Shown: positions 8,921 through 17,397 of the stretch, piece after piece
Layout of the letters: the number at the start of each line of letters is the position of its first letter
Position numbering within the stretch: the stretch's first letter is position 1
Translations under genes and position numbers: made by a program
Notes under the pieces: generated by a model
The model's database searches: none
Told to the model about the DNA's origin: nothing
The model's input: only the letters and a program-made list of their open reading frames with translations
Source: Mycolicibacterium stellerae
GTDB lineage: Bacteria; Actinomycetota; Actinomycetes; Mycobacteriales; Mycobacteriaceae
Reading direction: 5' to 3'
DNA length: 64,000 nucleotides
NCBI RefSeq assembly: GCF_003719305.1
Contig: NZ_RARC01000032.1
Span: 1-64,000 of the forward strand

Positions 8921-10825
8921 CTATTTGTGGGCGGTCAGGTCGTAGACCGTGCTGCCGCCGACGTCACTGGACGCGAAGTTCTGCTTCACCCAGTCCGTGA
9001 TCTCGCTCGCGGTGCCCGACCCGCGATGGCCGGGCGGGCCGAAGTGCTCACCTTCGATGAAGTACCTGACGTCGTGGTTGGCCACGTAGTCCTGGAACTG
9101 TGCCAACGTCGGCGAGTTGTCGCCTCCGGTGAACCCACCGATCGCCATGATCGACGCGCCGCTCTTGAGCTCCAGGGTGCTCGCCCCCATCGAGCCGATA
9201 GTCGCTGCGGCCCAACGGTTGTCGAGGCCCTGAAGCAACTCGACCAGCGCCTCGTTCTCGGCCATCCGACCGCCCGGCCCGCCGGATCCTCCAGGCCCGC
9301 CGCCGCCGGGAAAGCCGGACGCGTCACCCTTGCTCGGACCCGAGGTCGAGATGGCCCCGTTGTGCGCGGTTGCCACGGTCTCGACGGCGTAGGCCGCAGG
9401 CGCTGCCACGCCGAACAGGATCGCTCCCGCCGCCAACACCGCGACCAGGGTTCCCTTCCGGTGTGCACCCGCGGCGAGCATCGCCGCCATCAGCACCGAC
9501 CCGACGAGCACGGCCCATCGCAGCGCGGGCAGCCAATCAGGAGTGCGGTCAAGCAGGACGAACGCCCACACGCCCGTGGACGCCGACATCGCCGCCAGCA
9601 CCAGACGTGACCACAGGCGGTCCCTGACGCGCCACAGTTCGCGCACCGAGATTCCGACCAGCGCCGCGATTGCAGGGGCAAGGGCCACGGTGTAGTACGG
9701 GTGGATGATGCCGTCCATGAAGCTGAACACCGCGGCGGTGACCAGTAGCCAGCCGCCCCACAACAGCAGGCTGGCGCGCAGCTGATCTGTCCGAGCGGCC
9801 CTGCGGGTCAACCACAGAGCAGCGGCCAGGCCGATCAGGGCGGCAGGTAGCAGCCAGGAGACCTCGGTTCCCATCGACTGCCCGAACATCCTGCCGATGC
9901 CCGGCTCGCCGCCGAACAACACATTGCCTGCTCCGCCAGGGCCACCGCTTCCGCCAGGGCCACCGCCCGGACCACCACCAGGGGACCCACCGCCGGCGAT
10001 GCGGTCAATCCCGTTGTAGCCCAATGCCAACTGCAGCAGGCTGTTCGAACTGGAGCCGCCGATGTAGGGCCGCGAGTCGGCAGGCCACAGCTCGACGAGA
10101 GCGATGTACCAACCCGCGGACACGATCATCGCGCCGGCTGCAACCATCAGCTTCCAGACTCGCTGCCACATTCCGATGGGAGCGGCGACGAGAAACGCCA
10201 GCGCCAGCCCCGGCACCACGAGGACGGCCTGCAACATCTTCGTCAGAAAGGCGAAGCCGAGCGCTGAACCGGCCAACGCCATCCACCCGGTGCTGCCCGT
10301 CTCGATCGCACGCACCACGAAGTACGCGGCGGCCACCATCAACAGAACCAGCAATGCGTCGGGATTGTTGAACCGGAACATCAACGCCGCGACCGGCGTC
10401 AGCGCCAGAGCGGCACCCGCGATCAGACCGGCGCCGGGTCCGCTGACCCGCCGCACGGCGGCATAGAGAAACGCGACCGCTCCGACGCCCATCAGCGCCT
10501 GCGGCAACAGCATCGAGAACGCGCTGAAGCCGAAAAGCCTGCCGGACAACGCCATCACCCACAACGCCGCGGGCGGCTTGTCGACGGTGATCGCGTTGCC
10601 TGCGTCATGCGACCCGAACAGCCAGGCCGTCAGGTCCTGGGTGCCAGCCTGCACGGCAGCCGCGTAGTAGTCGTTGGCCCAGCCCGACGAGCCGAGCCCC
10701 CACAGATACAGCACGGCGGTGCCGACCAGCAGAGCCAGCAGCGCAGGTCTTTCCCAGCGCGGTCGGGCCGGCGGCCCACCCGCCGTTTCGGCTGCCTGCG
10801 TATGCACTTCGGCAGTGATTGTCAT
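8921..10825 (-). CDS. ArnT/YkcB-like membrane glycosyltransferase (GT39-type), glycine-rich
   Basis: A 634-residue polytopic protein of the PMT/ArnT superfamily, which moves a sugar from a polyprenyl-phosphate carrier to an acceptor outside the membrane. The first periplasmic loop carries the NAITVDKPPAALW segment typical of ArnT-like enzymes, and the C-terminal soluble domain (AATIGSMG ... YFIEGEHFG) resembles that of B. subtilis YkcB. It has about 10-12 membrane spans. Two collagen-like Gly-Pro-rich inserts (around residues 285-305 and 515-530) are absent from the paralogue at 12218-14131. Start ATG 10825 has AAAGGA upstream. It is the last gene of an operon that begins with the two-component system. 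Confidence 0.82.
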   Translation of the reverse strand: MTITAEVHTQAAETAGGPPARPRWERPALLALLVGTAVLYLWGLGSSGWANDYYAAAVQAGTQDLTAWLFGSHDAGNAITVDKPPAALWVMALSGRLFGFSAFSMLLPQALMGVGAVAFLYAAVRRVSGPGAGLIAGAALALTPVAALMFRFNNPDALLVLLMVAAAYFVVRAIETGSTGWMALAGSALGFAFLTKMLQAVLVVPGLALAFLVAAPIGMWQRVWKLMVAAGAMIVSAGWYIALVELWPADSRPYIGGSSSNSLLQLALGYNGIDRIAGGGSPGGGPGGGPGGSGGPGGAGNVLFGGEPGIGRMFGQSMGTEVSWLLPAALIGLAAALWLTRRAARTDQLRASLLLWGGWLLVTAAVFSFMDGIIHPYYTVALAPAIAALVGISVRELWRVRDRLWSRLVLAAMSASTGVWAFVLLDRTPDWLPALRWAVLVGSVLMAAMLAAGAHRKGTLVAVLAAGAILFGVAAPAAYAVETVATAHNGAISTSGPSKGDASGFPGGGGPGGSGGPGGRMAENEALVELLQGLDNRWAAATIGSMGASTLELKSGASIMAIGGFTGGDNSPTLAQFQDYVANHDVRYFIEGEHFGPPGHRGSGTASEITDWVKQNFASSDVGGSTVYDLTAHK

Positions 10826-10842
10826 TGATCGGATTCCTTTGG

Positions 10843-10909
10843 GTACGTGTGTCAGTTGTGCGCGGGGTGTCAGTGGTTTCGGCTGTGTACGTGCGTCAGC
10901 GGTTTCGGC
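10843..10909. repeat. Imperfect short direct repeats between two glycosyltransferase genes
   Basis: The 70-bp intercistronic gap holds three related units: GTACGTGTGTCAG at 10843, GTGTCAGTGGTTTCGGC at 10867-10883 and GCGTCAGCGGTTTCGGC at 10893-10909. The last one overlaps the stop of the GT2-GtrA gene. The spacing of the two long copies is 26 bp. Function unknown; slippage-derived sequence or a regulatory site are both possible. Confidence 0.5.
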
Positions 10910-12170
10910 GCGGGTGGAACACCCAACCGCGCAGCAGCACGAATCGAACGGCGGTGGCCAGCAGGTTGGCGAGCACCAACACGGTGGCCTCGACCCACCG
11001 GCCCGGCTCTCCGACGATGGCGTGCAGGGTGGCCAGCGCACCGCTGGTGATGCCAAGCGCGATGCCGAAGACGATGAGCCCCTCGACGTGGTTGCGCGCG
11101 ACGTTGTTTCGGTGCGCGATCCCAAACGTGTAGCGGCGGTTGGCCGCGGTGTTGCCGATCGCCGTGACCAGGAGGGCGATCAGGTTCGCGATCTGTGCCC
11201 CGAGCCAGCCGTGCAGCATCATGAACAGAAGAAGGTAGGCGGCCGTCGAGGCGATTCCGATGCTCGCGAACCGCACCGTCTGGCGCAGCAGCGATCCTGG
11301 CGCAGCCGCCCGGCCCGACGAACTCAGCTGGGCCGCAACAGTTTGCACGGGTATCGAGCCCGACGCGAAGCCGCGCAGCAGCCGCGCGATGCCCTTGAGG
11401 TCGGCGGCCGCGGTGGCCACGATGTCGACCCGGCTGTCCGGGTCGTCCACCCAGTCCACCGGCACTTCGTGGATGCGCAGCCCTGCCCGTTCGGCCAGCA
11501 CAAGCAGTTCGGTGTCGAAGAACCAGCCGGTGTCGGTGACATGCGGAAGCAGGCGCTGCGCGACGTCTGCGCGGATGGCCTTGAACCCGCACTGCGCGTC
11601 GGAGAAGCGTGCCGCGAGCGTCGACTTGAGGATGAAGTTGTAGCAGCGCGAGATGATCTCGCGCTTGGGTCCGCGCACCACGCGGGCGCCCCGCCCAAGC
11701 CGGGTCCCGATCGCCAGATCGGAGTGGCCGGAGATCAGCGGTGCGACAAGAGGAGCGAGCGCGGCGAGGTCGGTCGACAGATCGACGTCCATGTACGCCA
11801 GCACCGGGGCGTCCGACGTCGACCACACCGCGTGCAGCGCACGCCCACGCCCCTTCTGCTCGAGCCGCACCACCCGGACGTCGTCGAGCTCGGCGGCGAG
11901 CTCCTCTGCGATGCGGGGCGTGTCGTCGACACTGGCGTTGTCCGCGATCGTGATGCGCGCCGGGAACGGGAAGTGGTCGTGCAGATGACGGTGCAGGCGG
12001 TACACCGAGTCGGCGAGGGTCGCTTCCTCGTTGTACACCGGCACCACCACATCAAGCACGGGAACCCCCTTGTCGCGGGCCGCCAGCGCCGCGTTCGGTC
12101 GCGCTTGGAAGCGGCTCGTCCGAGCCGAGCCGGCGTCACGTTCGAGAACGATGTCTGTCATGAGTTCCAT
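10896..12170 (-). CDS. GT2 polyprenyl-phosphate sugar synthase fused to GtrA-like domain
   Basis: A 424-residue two-domain protein. Residues ~38-260 are a GT-A glycosyltransferase of the Dpm1 type (VPVYNEE near the start and MDVDLSTD supplying the DxD metal site), predicted to load a sugar onto polyprenyl phosphate. Residues ~295-420 hold four hydrophobic helices with the GtrA pattern (NLIALLVTAIGNTAANRRY), proposed to flip the lipid-linked sugar. ATG 12170 is used; a second ATG at 12161 is possible, and neither has a clear ribosome site. It is sandwiched between two ArnT-like transferases that would use its product. Gaps are 47 bp upstream and 70 bp downstream. Confidence 0.87.
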   Translation of the reverse strand: MELMTDIVLERDAGSARTSRFQARPNAALAARDKGVPVLDVVVPVYNEEATLADSVYRLHRHLHDHFPFPARITIADNASVDDTPRIAEELAAELDDVRVVRLEQKGRGRALHAVWSTSDAPVLAYMDVDLSTDLAALAPLVAPLISGHSDLAIGTRLGRGARVVRGPKREIISRCYNFILKSTLAARFSDAQCGFKAIRADVAQRLLPHVTDTGWFFDTELLVLAERAGLRIHEVPVDWVDDPDSRVDIVATAAADLKGIARLLRGFASGSIPVQTVAAQLSSSGRAAAPGSLLRQTVRFASIGIASTAAYLLLFMMLHGWLGAQIANLIALLVTAIGNTAANRRYTFGIAHRNNVARNHVEGLIVFGIALGITSGALATLHAIVGEPGRWVEATVLVLANLLATAVRFVLLRGWVFHPRRNR

Positions 12171-12217
12171 GGTCGAGGAGCAGCGTGTGTCGGTCGTTGG
12201 GTGCGGCTATGCGCAAG

Positions 12218-14131
12218 CTATGTGTTCTTCACCGGCTGAGTCAGGTCGTAGATGACGACCTTGTCGACCGTGGTTGGCGTGAAGCGCGTCTCGACCCAAT
12301 CCGCGATGTCGGCGGCTTCTCGGCTTCCCGACGTTCCGTGGCCGCCCCACTGGCCGACCATCAGCTGACCACGGATGAAGTAATGGATCCTCTTGTCGGC
12401 AACATAGCGTTTGAACTCGTCGAGTGTCGGCGCGGGATCCGTTCCGTTGAAACCGCCGATCGCCATCACCGGCGCGCCGCTGCCCAACTGGTAGCCGGCG
12501 GCGTTGTTCGATCCCATCGCCGCCGCCGCCCATGTGTAGTCGTCGGCATCGGTGGCCAGCATTGCCGACAACGTTGGGCCGGGTGTCGGCGCGCTGAGCA
12601 GGCCGCCCGCTCCCAACGGCATCGAACCGGCGCGGGCCGGGCCAGCCGATGGTAGGGCCCCGCGGTGCGGCGTCGCCGCCGTTGCGACGGAGTAGGCCGC
12701 CGGGGCCGCCAGAGCCACCGCGATCGCCAGGCAGGCGGCAGCACCTGCCACGGTTGCGTTCAGCCGACCCGAAACCAACAACAGCACTGCGGCGCCCAAT
12801 CCACCGACGGCGATGGCGGCCGAAAGCCACGGCAGCCAGCCTTCGGTCCTGGCCAACAGCACGCACGCCAGGACCGAGGTGATCACGACGGTCCCTGCAA
12901 GTGCGGTCGCGCACGGAAGCGAAGATCGGTTCTGCCACAACAAGGTTGCGCCGATGCCGACGCACGCGCCGATCGCCGGGGCCAGCGCCACCGTGTAGTA
13001 GGGGTGCACGATGCCGTTCATGAAGCTGAACACCGCCGCGGTCACCAACAGCCAGCCGCCCCAGATCACTGCCGCGGCGCGCGTGGGGTCGGTTCGGGGT
13101 GCCCGCCGGGTGAGGAGCACGATGGCGCCGAGGCAGATGACGGCCGCAGGCAACAGCCAGGCGATCTCGGTGCCCATGCTGTGCCCGAAGAGCCTCCCCC
13201 AACCGACGTCGAAGTTCATGTTGCCTAGGCCGCCGGTCTCGTTCCCGGTCAGCCGGCCCAACCCGTTGTAGCCCAACGCCAGTTCGACGATGCTGTCGTG
13301 CTGGGATCCGCCGATGTACGGCCTGGCGTCGGAGGGCCACATCTCGACGAGCACGAGATACCAGCCTGCTGCGATGATCATCGCCCCGACCAGGCAGGCC
13401 GCGTCCGCCAGTCGTCGACCCAGCGGACGGTTTCCCGCCAACAGGTACGCCGCAACGAATCCCGGTGTCACCAGGAAGGCCTGCAGCATCTTGGCCAGGA
13501 AGCCGAAGCCGACCGCGACCCCCGCCGCGACCAACCACCAACGGCTGCTGTCCTTTTCGCATGCCCGCTGCGTGCAATAGGCGCCCGCGACGAGCATCAG
13601 AACCAGGAGTGCGTCGGGGTTGTTGAACCGGAACATCAGCGCGGCAACCGGCGTCAGCGCCATGATCGAACCGGCGAGAAGCGCCGCACCCGGGCCGCTG
13701 ACCCGCCGCACTGCGGCGTAGAGGAGGGCTACCGCGGCCACGCCTTCGAGGGCTTGCGGCACAAGCACGCTCCACGGGTTCAACCCGAAGATGCGCACCG
13801 AGATGTCCATGGTCCAGAGCGACGCGGGCGTCTTGTCGACGGTGATCGCGTTGGCGGCATCGCTCGAGCCGAACAGCATGGCCGTCCAGTTGCTCGCGCC
13901 TGCCTGCGCGGCGGCCGAATAGAAGCTGTTCGCCCATCCGCTCGCCGAAAGGTTCCACAGGTACAGCGCCGCGGTGCCGATGAGCAGTACAGCCAGTGCC
14001 ACCCGGTCGGCAACCACCCGCGAGAAGACGCGAAAGTACCGCGCTTCACGGCGTGTCGGGGACTTTTGCGATCCCCAGCGCGCGCGAGGGCCCAGGTCGG
14101 CAGGAGGAAGTACGAGGGTCACTGACGCCAT
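12218..14131 (-). CDS. ArnT/YkcB-like membrane glycosyltransferase, second paralogue
   Basis: A 637-residue paralogue of the transferase at 8921-10825: same NAITVDKTPASLW loop, same SGPGA and LMFRFNNPDALLV blocks, and the same C-terminal domain (WAAAAMGSNNAAG ... YFIRGQ). It lacks the collagen-like inserts. It begins 14 bp after the sensor kinase stop and so is cotranscribed with it. Residues ~21-37, before the first membrane span, are encoded by a degenerate copy of a palindromic repeat (14020-14070). ATG 14131 has no clear ribosome site, consistent with translational coupling; a GTG nine bases downstream is an alternative. Confidence 0.82.
   Translation of the reverse strand: MASVTLVLPPADLGPRARWGSQKSPTRREARYFRVFSRVVADRVALAVLLIGTAALYLWNLSASGWANSFYSAAAQAGASNWTAMLFGSSDAANAITVDKTPASLWTMDISVRIFGLNPWSVLVPQALEGVAAVALLYAAVRRVSGPGAALLAGSIMALTPVAALMFRFNNPDALLVLMLVAGAYCTQRACEKDSSRWWLVAAGVAVGFGFLAKMLQAFLVTPGFVAAYLLAGNRPLGRRLADAACLVGAMIIAAGWYLVLVEMWPSDARPYIGGSQHDSIVELALGYNGLGRLTGNETGGLGNMNFDVGWGRLFGHSMGTEIAWLLPAAVICLGAIVLLTRRAPRTDPTRAAAVIWGGWLLVTAAVFSFMNGIVHPYYTVALAPAIGACVGIGATLLWQNRSSLPCATALAGTVVITSVLACVLLARTEGWLPWLSAAIAVGGLGAAVLLLVSGRLNATVAGAAACLAIAVALAAPAAYSVATAATPHRGALPSAGPARAGSMPLGAGGLLSAPTPGPTLSAMLATDADDYTWAAAAMGSNNAAGYQLGSGAPVMAIGGFNGTDPAPTLDEFKRYVADKRIHYFIRGQLMVGQWGGHGTSGSREAADIADWVETRFTPTTVDKVVIYDLTQPVKNT
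14020..14070. repeat. Degenerate palindromic repeat inside a coding sequence
   Basis: The stretch at 14047-14070 matches 22069-22093 over 24 bases with one G missing (core CGGCGTGTCGGGGACTTTTG), and 14020-14040 matches the left arm at 22043-22063 with about 18 of 21 bases. The right arm is truncated. It lies in frame in the N-terminal cytoplasmic part of the glycosyltransferase gene. Confidence 0.75.
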
Positions 14132-14145
14132 CTTCGGGTATCGGC

Positions 14146-15765
14146 CTAGGCGTCGGTTTTGGCGTCGCTGTGGCTTGGCTGTGAGTTGACCGGAAGCTTC
14201 ACCACGAATTCGGTCTTACCGGGGACGCTGTGCACGTCGATGGTGCCGTGGTGTGCCCTGACCACGGCCGAGACTATTGCCAGGCCGAGTCCGGTGCTGC
14301 CCTCACGCCTGGAGCGCGACGAATCGCCGCGCGCGAACCGCTGGAAGACTTCGGGCTGCAACCACACCGGGATTCCCGGTCCGTCGTCGGTCACCGTGAG
14401 GACGGCATGGTCCCCGTCGACGGCCAACGCGGTCGTGACGGATGTGCCTGCCGGGGTGTGGGTGCGCGCATTGGCGAGCAGGTTGACGAGCACCTGGGTC
14501 AGGCGCGCCTCGTCGCCCCTCACCACGATCGGCTGTTCCGGCAAGTCCAGCGACCACCGGTGCTCGGGGCCCGCGATATGCGCATCGCTGGCGGCGTCGA
14601 CCACCAGCCGGGTGAGGTCCACCTGAACGCGCTCCAGCGGTCGTCCGGTGTCGAGGCGCGCGAGCAGCAGCATGTCCTCGACGAGGCGGGTCATGCGTTC
14701 GGTCTCGGATTCCACCCGGCTCATCGCATGCGCGACGTCGTCGGGCAGGGCGTCTTGTTTGCGTTGTGCCAGTTCGGTATAGCCCCGAATCGCCGCGAGC
14801 GGAGTGCGCAGTTCGTGGCTGGCATCGGCGACGAACTGGCGCACCCGCATCTCACTTGCGTGTCGCGCCGACAGTGCGCCTGCGATGCGGTCGACCATGC
14901 GGTTCAGCGCCGAGCCGAGCTGACCGATTTCGGTGTGTGCGCCCGCCGGATCGACCTTGACGATGGGACTGGGAAGCCGAACCTCGCCGCGGTCGAGCTC
15001 GAGATCGGCCACCTGCCTGGCGGCGGCGGAAACCGTTGCCAACGGCCTGAATTGGCGCCGGATGAGCAGAATGCCCGCCGTCGCCGCGGCCACCAGTGCG
15101 ATGACTCCGACGATGCAGAACATCACCAACACCCACAACAACGTGTCGTCGACGTCGGAGGTCGGCATACCGACGACGATCGTCTCCTCCGGGCCGGGAG
15201 AATGGTTGCCCACCACTCGGTAGCTGCCGAGACCGTCCAGGTCGATCGTCGTCGGATGGCGATTCGGGGCGATCTTCGCCAGCTGTGCGGTCGCAGTGGA
15301 ACTGAGCCCGGCTCGCGCGCCGTCCGCGGTGATGACGCCGGCGTCGACAGGTACTCCCTGGGCGATCACGGCGCCGACCATCCGGGCGGCCTGGCCGGGG
15401 GCGTTGAGAAATTCCGGGCCTGGACCGTCGTCCTCACGGATGGTGATCCGGCGCGGCTGATCGGGCCGCGGCGGTCCGAACGGCGGCGGCCAAGGCATCC
15501 CTTCCGGTGGCGGGAAACCCGGCGGTGGGGGCGGCCCGAGCTCGAAGATCACGGCCGAACGGCGACCGGCCTCGATCACCTGCTGATCGAGCTGATGCAT
15601 GAGAAAGCGCTGCAGCGCGAACTCGGTGGCGACACCGATGAGCGCACACACCACCGCGAGCAGTGCCACCTGGGTGACCAGGAGCCGGGCGCGCAGAGAC
15701 CACGACCGAGGCGAACGTAAACGGGTCAGCAGGCCCGGGCGGTCAGCCTGCGGGCTTGAGGACAT
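14146..15765 (-). CDS. tcrY: Sensor histidine kinase, TcrY-like
   Basis: About 539 residues: a membrane span (~25-48), an extracytoplasmic domain with a Pro/Gly-rich stretch (PPPPPGFPPPEG), a second span (~208-232), HAMP, HisKA with the phosphoacceptor His in ASHELRTPLAAIRGY, and an HATPase domain (N-box NLLANARTH, G1 DDGPGIP, G2 GSTGLGLAI). The signal sensed is unknown. Start ATG 15765 overlaps the response-regulator gene by 23 bp; GTG 15777 is an alternative. The response regulator resembles M. tuberculosis TcrX closely, so TcrY is the probable orthologue, though the sensor domain is less conserved. Confidence 0.83.
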   Translation of the reverse strand: MSSSPQADRPGLLTRLRSPRSWSLRARLLVTQVALLAVVCALIGVATEFALQRFLMHQLDQQVIEAGRRSAVIFELGPPPPPGFPPPEGMPWPPPFGPPRPDQPRRITIREDDGPGPEFLNAPGQAARMVGAVIAQGVPVDAGVITADGARAGLSSTATAQLAKIAPNRHPTTIDLDGLGSYRVVGNHSPGPEETIVVGMPTSDVDDTLLWVLVMFCIVGVIALVAAATAGILLIRRQFRPLATVSAAARQVADLELDRGEVRLPSPIVKVDPAGAHTEIGQLGSALNRMVDRIAGALSARHASEMRVRQFVADASHELRTPLAAIRGYTELAQRKQDALPDDVAHAMSRVESETERMTRLVEDMLLLARLDTGRPLERVQVDLTRLVVDAASDAHIAGPEHRWSLDLPEQPIVVRGDEARLTQVLVNLLANARTHTPAGTSVTTALAVDGDHAVLTVTDDGPGIPVWLQPEVFQRFARGDSSRSRREGSTGLGLAIVSAVVRAHHGTIDVHSVPGKTEFVVKLPVNSQPSHSDAKTDA

Positions 15766-16477
15766 ACCCCGCCCCACGCAGCGTGTGAATCATGGGTTCC
15801 CGACCGCTGTCGATCTTCTTTCGGAGATAGGACACGTACAGCTCGACGATGTTGGACCGCCCACCGAAGTCATAACTCCATACCCGGTCCAGAATCTGCG
15901 CCTTTGACAGTACTCGCTTCGAGTTACGCATCATGAACCGCAGGAGCTCGAATTCCGTCGCCGTCAACAGGATCGGCTCACCGCCGCGGGTGACTTCATG
16001 GCTGTCCTCATCGAGGGCCAGGTCGCCGACGACGATTTTGGCGCCACCCGTCTCGCTGGTGACTCCGGTACGCCGCAGCAGAGCCCGCAACCGAAGGACC
16101 ACCTCTTCGAGGCTGAACGGCTTGGTCACGTAGTCGTCGCCGCCCGCGGTCAGCCCCGCGATCCTGTCCTCGACCGAGTCCTTGGCCGTCAGAAGCAGCA
16201 GCGGCAGATGCGGAGTCCGCTCACGCAGCTTGCGCAACACATCCAGGCCGCTCATATCCGGCAACATCACGTCGAGCACGACGACATCGGGCGGGGTCTC
16301 CTTGGCCAGCGCGATTGCGGTCTCGCCGTCACCCGCGGTTTGGATCTCCCAGCCCTCGTACCGCAGGGCCATCGAAACCAACTCTGCGAGGACGGGCTCA
16401 TCATCGACGACCAACACGTTGATCGGCTTGCCGTCGGCCCGGCGCATCACGATGCGCTCGGGATCGTTCGCGTTCAC
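15743..16477 (-). CDS. tcrX: OmpR-family response regulator, TcrX-like
   Basis: A REC domain (VDDEP acidic pair, phosphoacceptor Asp in VVVLDVMLPD, Lys in YVTKPFS) and a winged-helix DNA-binding domain (SNIVELYVSYLRKKID, HTLRGAGYVL). From memory it resembles M. tuberculosis TcrX (Rv3765c) more than PhoP or TrcR. Start uncertain: GTG 16477 gives a TcrX-like N-terminus (~244 residues); ATG 16507 or ATG 16447 are possible. It overlaps tcrY, and downstream genes are glycosyltransferases, so a cell-envelope sugar modification is the likely target. Upstream palindromes and TCACAG-type repeats may be its binding sites. Confidence 0.87.
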   Translation of the reverse strand: MNANDPERIVMRRADGKPINVLVVDDEPVLAELVSMALRYEGWEIQTAGDGETAIALAKETPPDVVVLDVMLPDMSGLDVLRKLRERTPHLPLLLLTAKDSVEDRIAGLTAGGDDYVTKPFSLEEVVLRLRALLRRTGVTSETGGAKIVVGDLALDEDSHEVTRGGEPILLTATEFELLRFMMRNSKRVLSKAQILDRVWSYDFGGRSNIVELYVSYLRKKIDSGREPMIHTLRGAGYVLKPAG

Positions 16478-16511
16478 AGATCCATTCGCAGTACCCACGC
16501 CAGCCATTATT

Positions 16512-16528
16512 CGCCCACGTCGTGGGCG
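16512..16528. promoter_or_regulatory. 17-bp palindrome upstream of tcrX
   Basis: CGCCCACG-T-CGTGGGCG is a perfect 8-bp inverted repeat around one base. It lies 35 bp before GTG 16477 in the region between divergent genes, so it is a candidate operator, possibly autoregulatory. Confidence 0.45.
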
Positions 16529-16590
16529 CGAGCTGTGCCAATTCTGTGCGCGCACTGTGAAGAGTGAGTACCCATCCGATACCGACACTG

Positions 16591-16623
16591 TTCACAGCCA
16601 ACGCACAAGAAGCCGCTGCACAG
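16591..16623. promoter_or_regulatory. TCACAG-type repeats before the membrane protein gene
   Basis: TTCACAG (16591), GCACAAG (16603) and GCACAG (16618) are directly repeated; the first pair has roughly one helical turn between them, the arrangement used by PhoP-type OmpR regulators. They sit just before the GTG start at 16631 and in the shared divergent region with tcrX. Confidence 0.45.
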
Positions 16624-16630
16624 TGGTCGG

Positions 16631-17122
16631 GTGACCTCCGAGGTGGCAGAACAGCAGGAAGTCCGGCGCTGGGGTAAGCGTCAAACAGTGGCGGCCGTGG
16701 CCGTGGCGGCGGTGATCGGCGGAGTAGGCGGCGCTGCTGTCTACGCGGCAACCGCAGGTTCGTCGCGCATGATGGGCGGGCCGATCCACGGGCCGACCCA
16801 CGGCCCCCCACCACCGGGTGCACCACCGCCGCCTTTACGGGCTGAACCGGCCGGTGTGTTGCACAGTGAGTACGTCGTGTCGGACGGACAGGGTGGCTTC
16901 AGCACCAAGATGACCCAGACGGGCACCGTCGACGAGATAACGCTGTCGTCGATCGTGGTACGAAGCGACGACGGATACACGCAGATCTATGCATTCCCGT
17001 CATCGGCTGTCGTCCCCAAACCATCGCTGGCGGCCAACGACACGGTAACGGTGCAGGCTACAAGGACAGGCCCGACGGTGACCCTCAACAGCATCGGTGA
17101 GGGCCAACCGCACGGGAGCTGA
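16631..17122 (+). CDS. Membrane-anchored protein of unknown function, divergent from tcrX
   Basis: 163 residues from GTG 16631. A short charged N-terminus (EVRRWGKRQ) is followed by one hydrophobic segment (~20-42), a Gly/His/Pro-rich linker (MMGGPIHGPTHGPPPPG) and a ~95-residue domain of beta-type composition (VDEITLSSIVVRSDDGYTQIY). The orientation fits an extracytoplasmic domain tethered to the membrane. No catalytic motif is recognised; the pattern recalls small OB-like DUF5666 domains, unproven. Divergent from a two-component system with candidate operators between, it is a likely target or accessory of TcrXY. Confidence 0.72.
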   Translation: MTSEVAEQQEVRRWGKRQTVAAVAVAAVIGGVGGAAVYAATAGSSRMMGGPIHGPTHGPPPPGAPPPPLRAEPAGVLHSEYVVSDGQGGFSTKMTQTGTVDEITLSSIVVRSDDGYTQIYAFPSSAVVPKPSLAANDTVTVQATRTGPTVTLNSIGEGQPHGS

Positions 17123-17137
17123 CGGGCGCCTTTTGAA

Positions 17138-17371
17138 TTACGGCCCGAAGCCGTCAGGCGGCTCGGCCGTGACCTCGGGAACCGCAAGCGACGTCTCGAT
17201 CTCCGTGGCCGCCTGCTCGATGGTGCTCGTCTCCCCGAGCGTCATCTCGGGGTTGGAGACGACGCTGGCCGAGCCACTGTCCTCGCTCAGTACCGCCGTC
17301 AGCGTGCCCATGGCAACCACCGCGCTCGCGCCGATGCCCGCCGAAACCAGCTTCAACTTCTGCGAATTCAT
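17138..17371 (-). CDS. Small exported protein, TSxAVP family, copy 1
   Basis: 77 residues from ATG 17371, preceded by GGAG seven bases upstream; a GTG at 17374 is too close to that site. A KLKLVSAGIGASAVVAMG N-terminal hydrophobic segment (signal peptide or anchor) leads into an acidic, Thr/Pro-rich tail containing EMT and ETSLAVP. It has no cysteines and no known domain. It is paralogous to the two genes upstream: shared elements are the Lys-rich start, the AGIGA/VIGG-AxxxMG helix, a central MT and the TSxAVP motif. It begins 26 bp after copy 2 and is convergent with the gene at 16631. Confidence 0.72.
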   Translation of the reverse strand: MNSQKLKLVSAGIGASAVVAMGTLTAVLSEDSGSASVVSNPEMTLGETSTIEQAATEIETSLAVPEVTAEPPDGFGP

Positions 17372-17397
17372 CACAACACTCCGTTTCAGCCGGACAC

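Noticed and set aside
9900..9990. PE-PGRS-like Gly-rich repeat in the ArnT-like protein
   Set aside because: Only short GPGG/GGP stretches within a membrane transferase; no PE domain.
12207..13958. Alternative 583-codon frame on the same strand as the second ArnT-like transferase
   Set aside because: Arginine/glycine-rich shadow of the real frame, which shows membrane spans and conserved loops.
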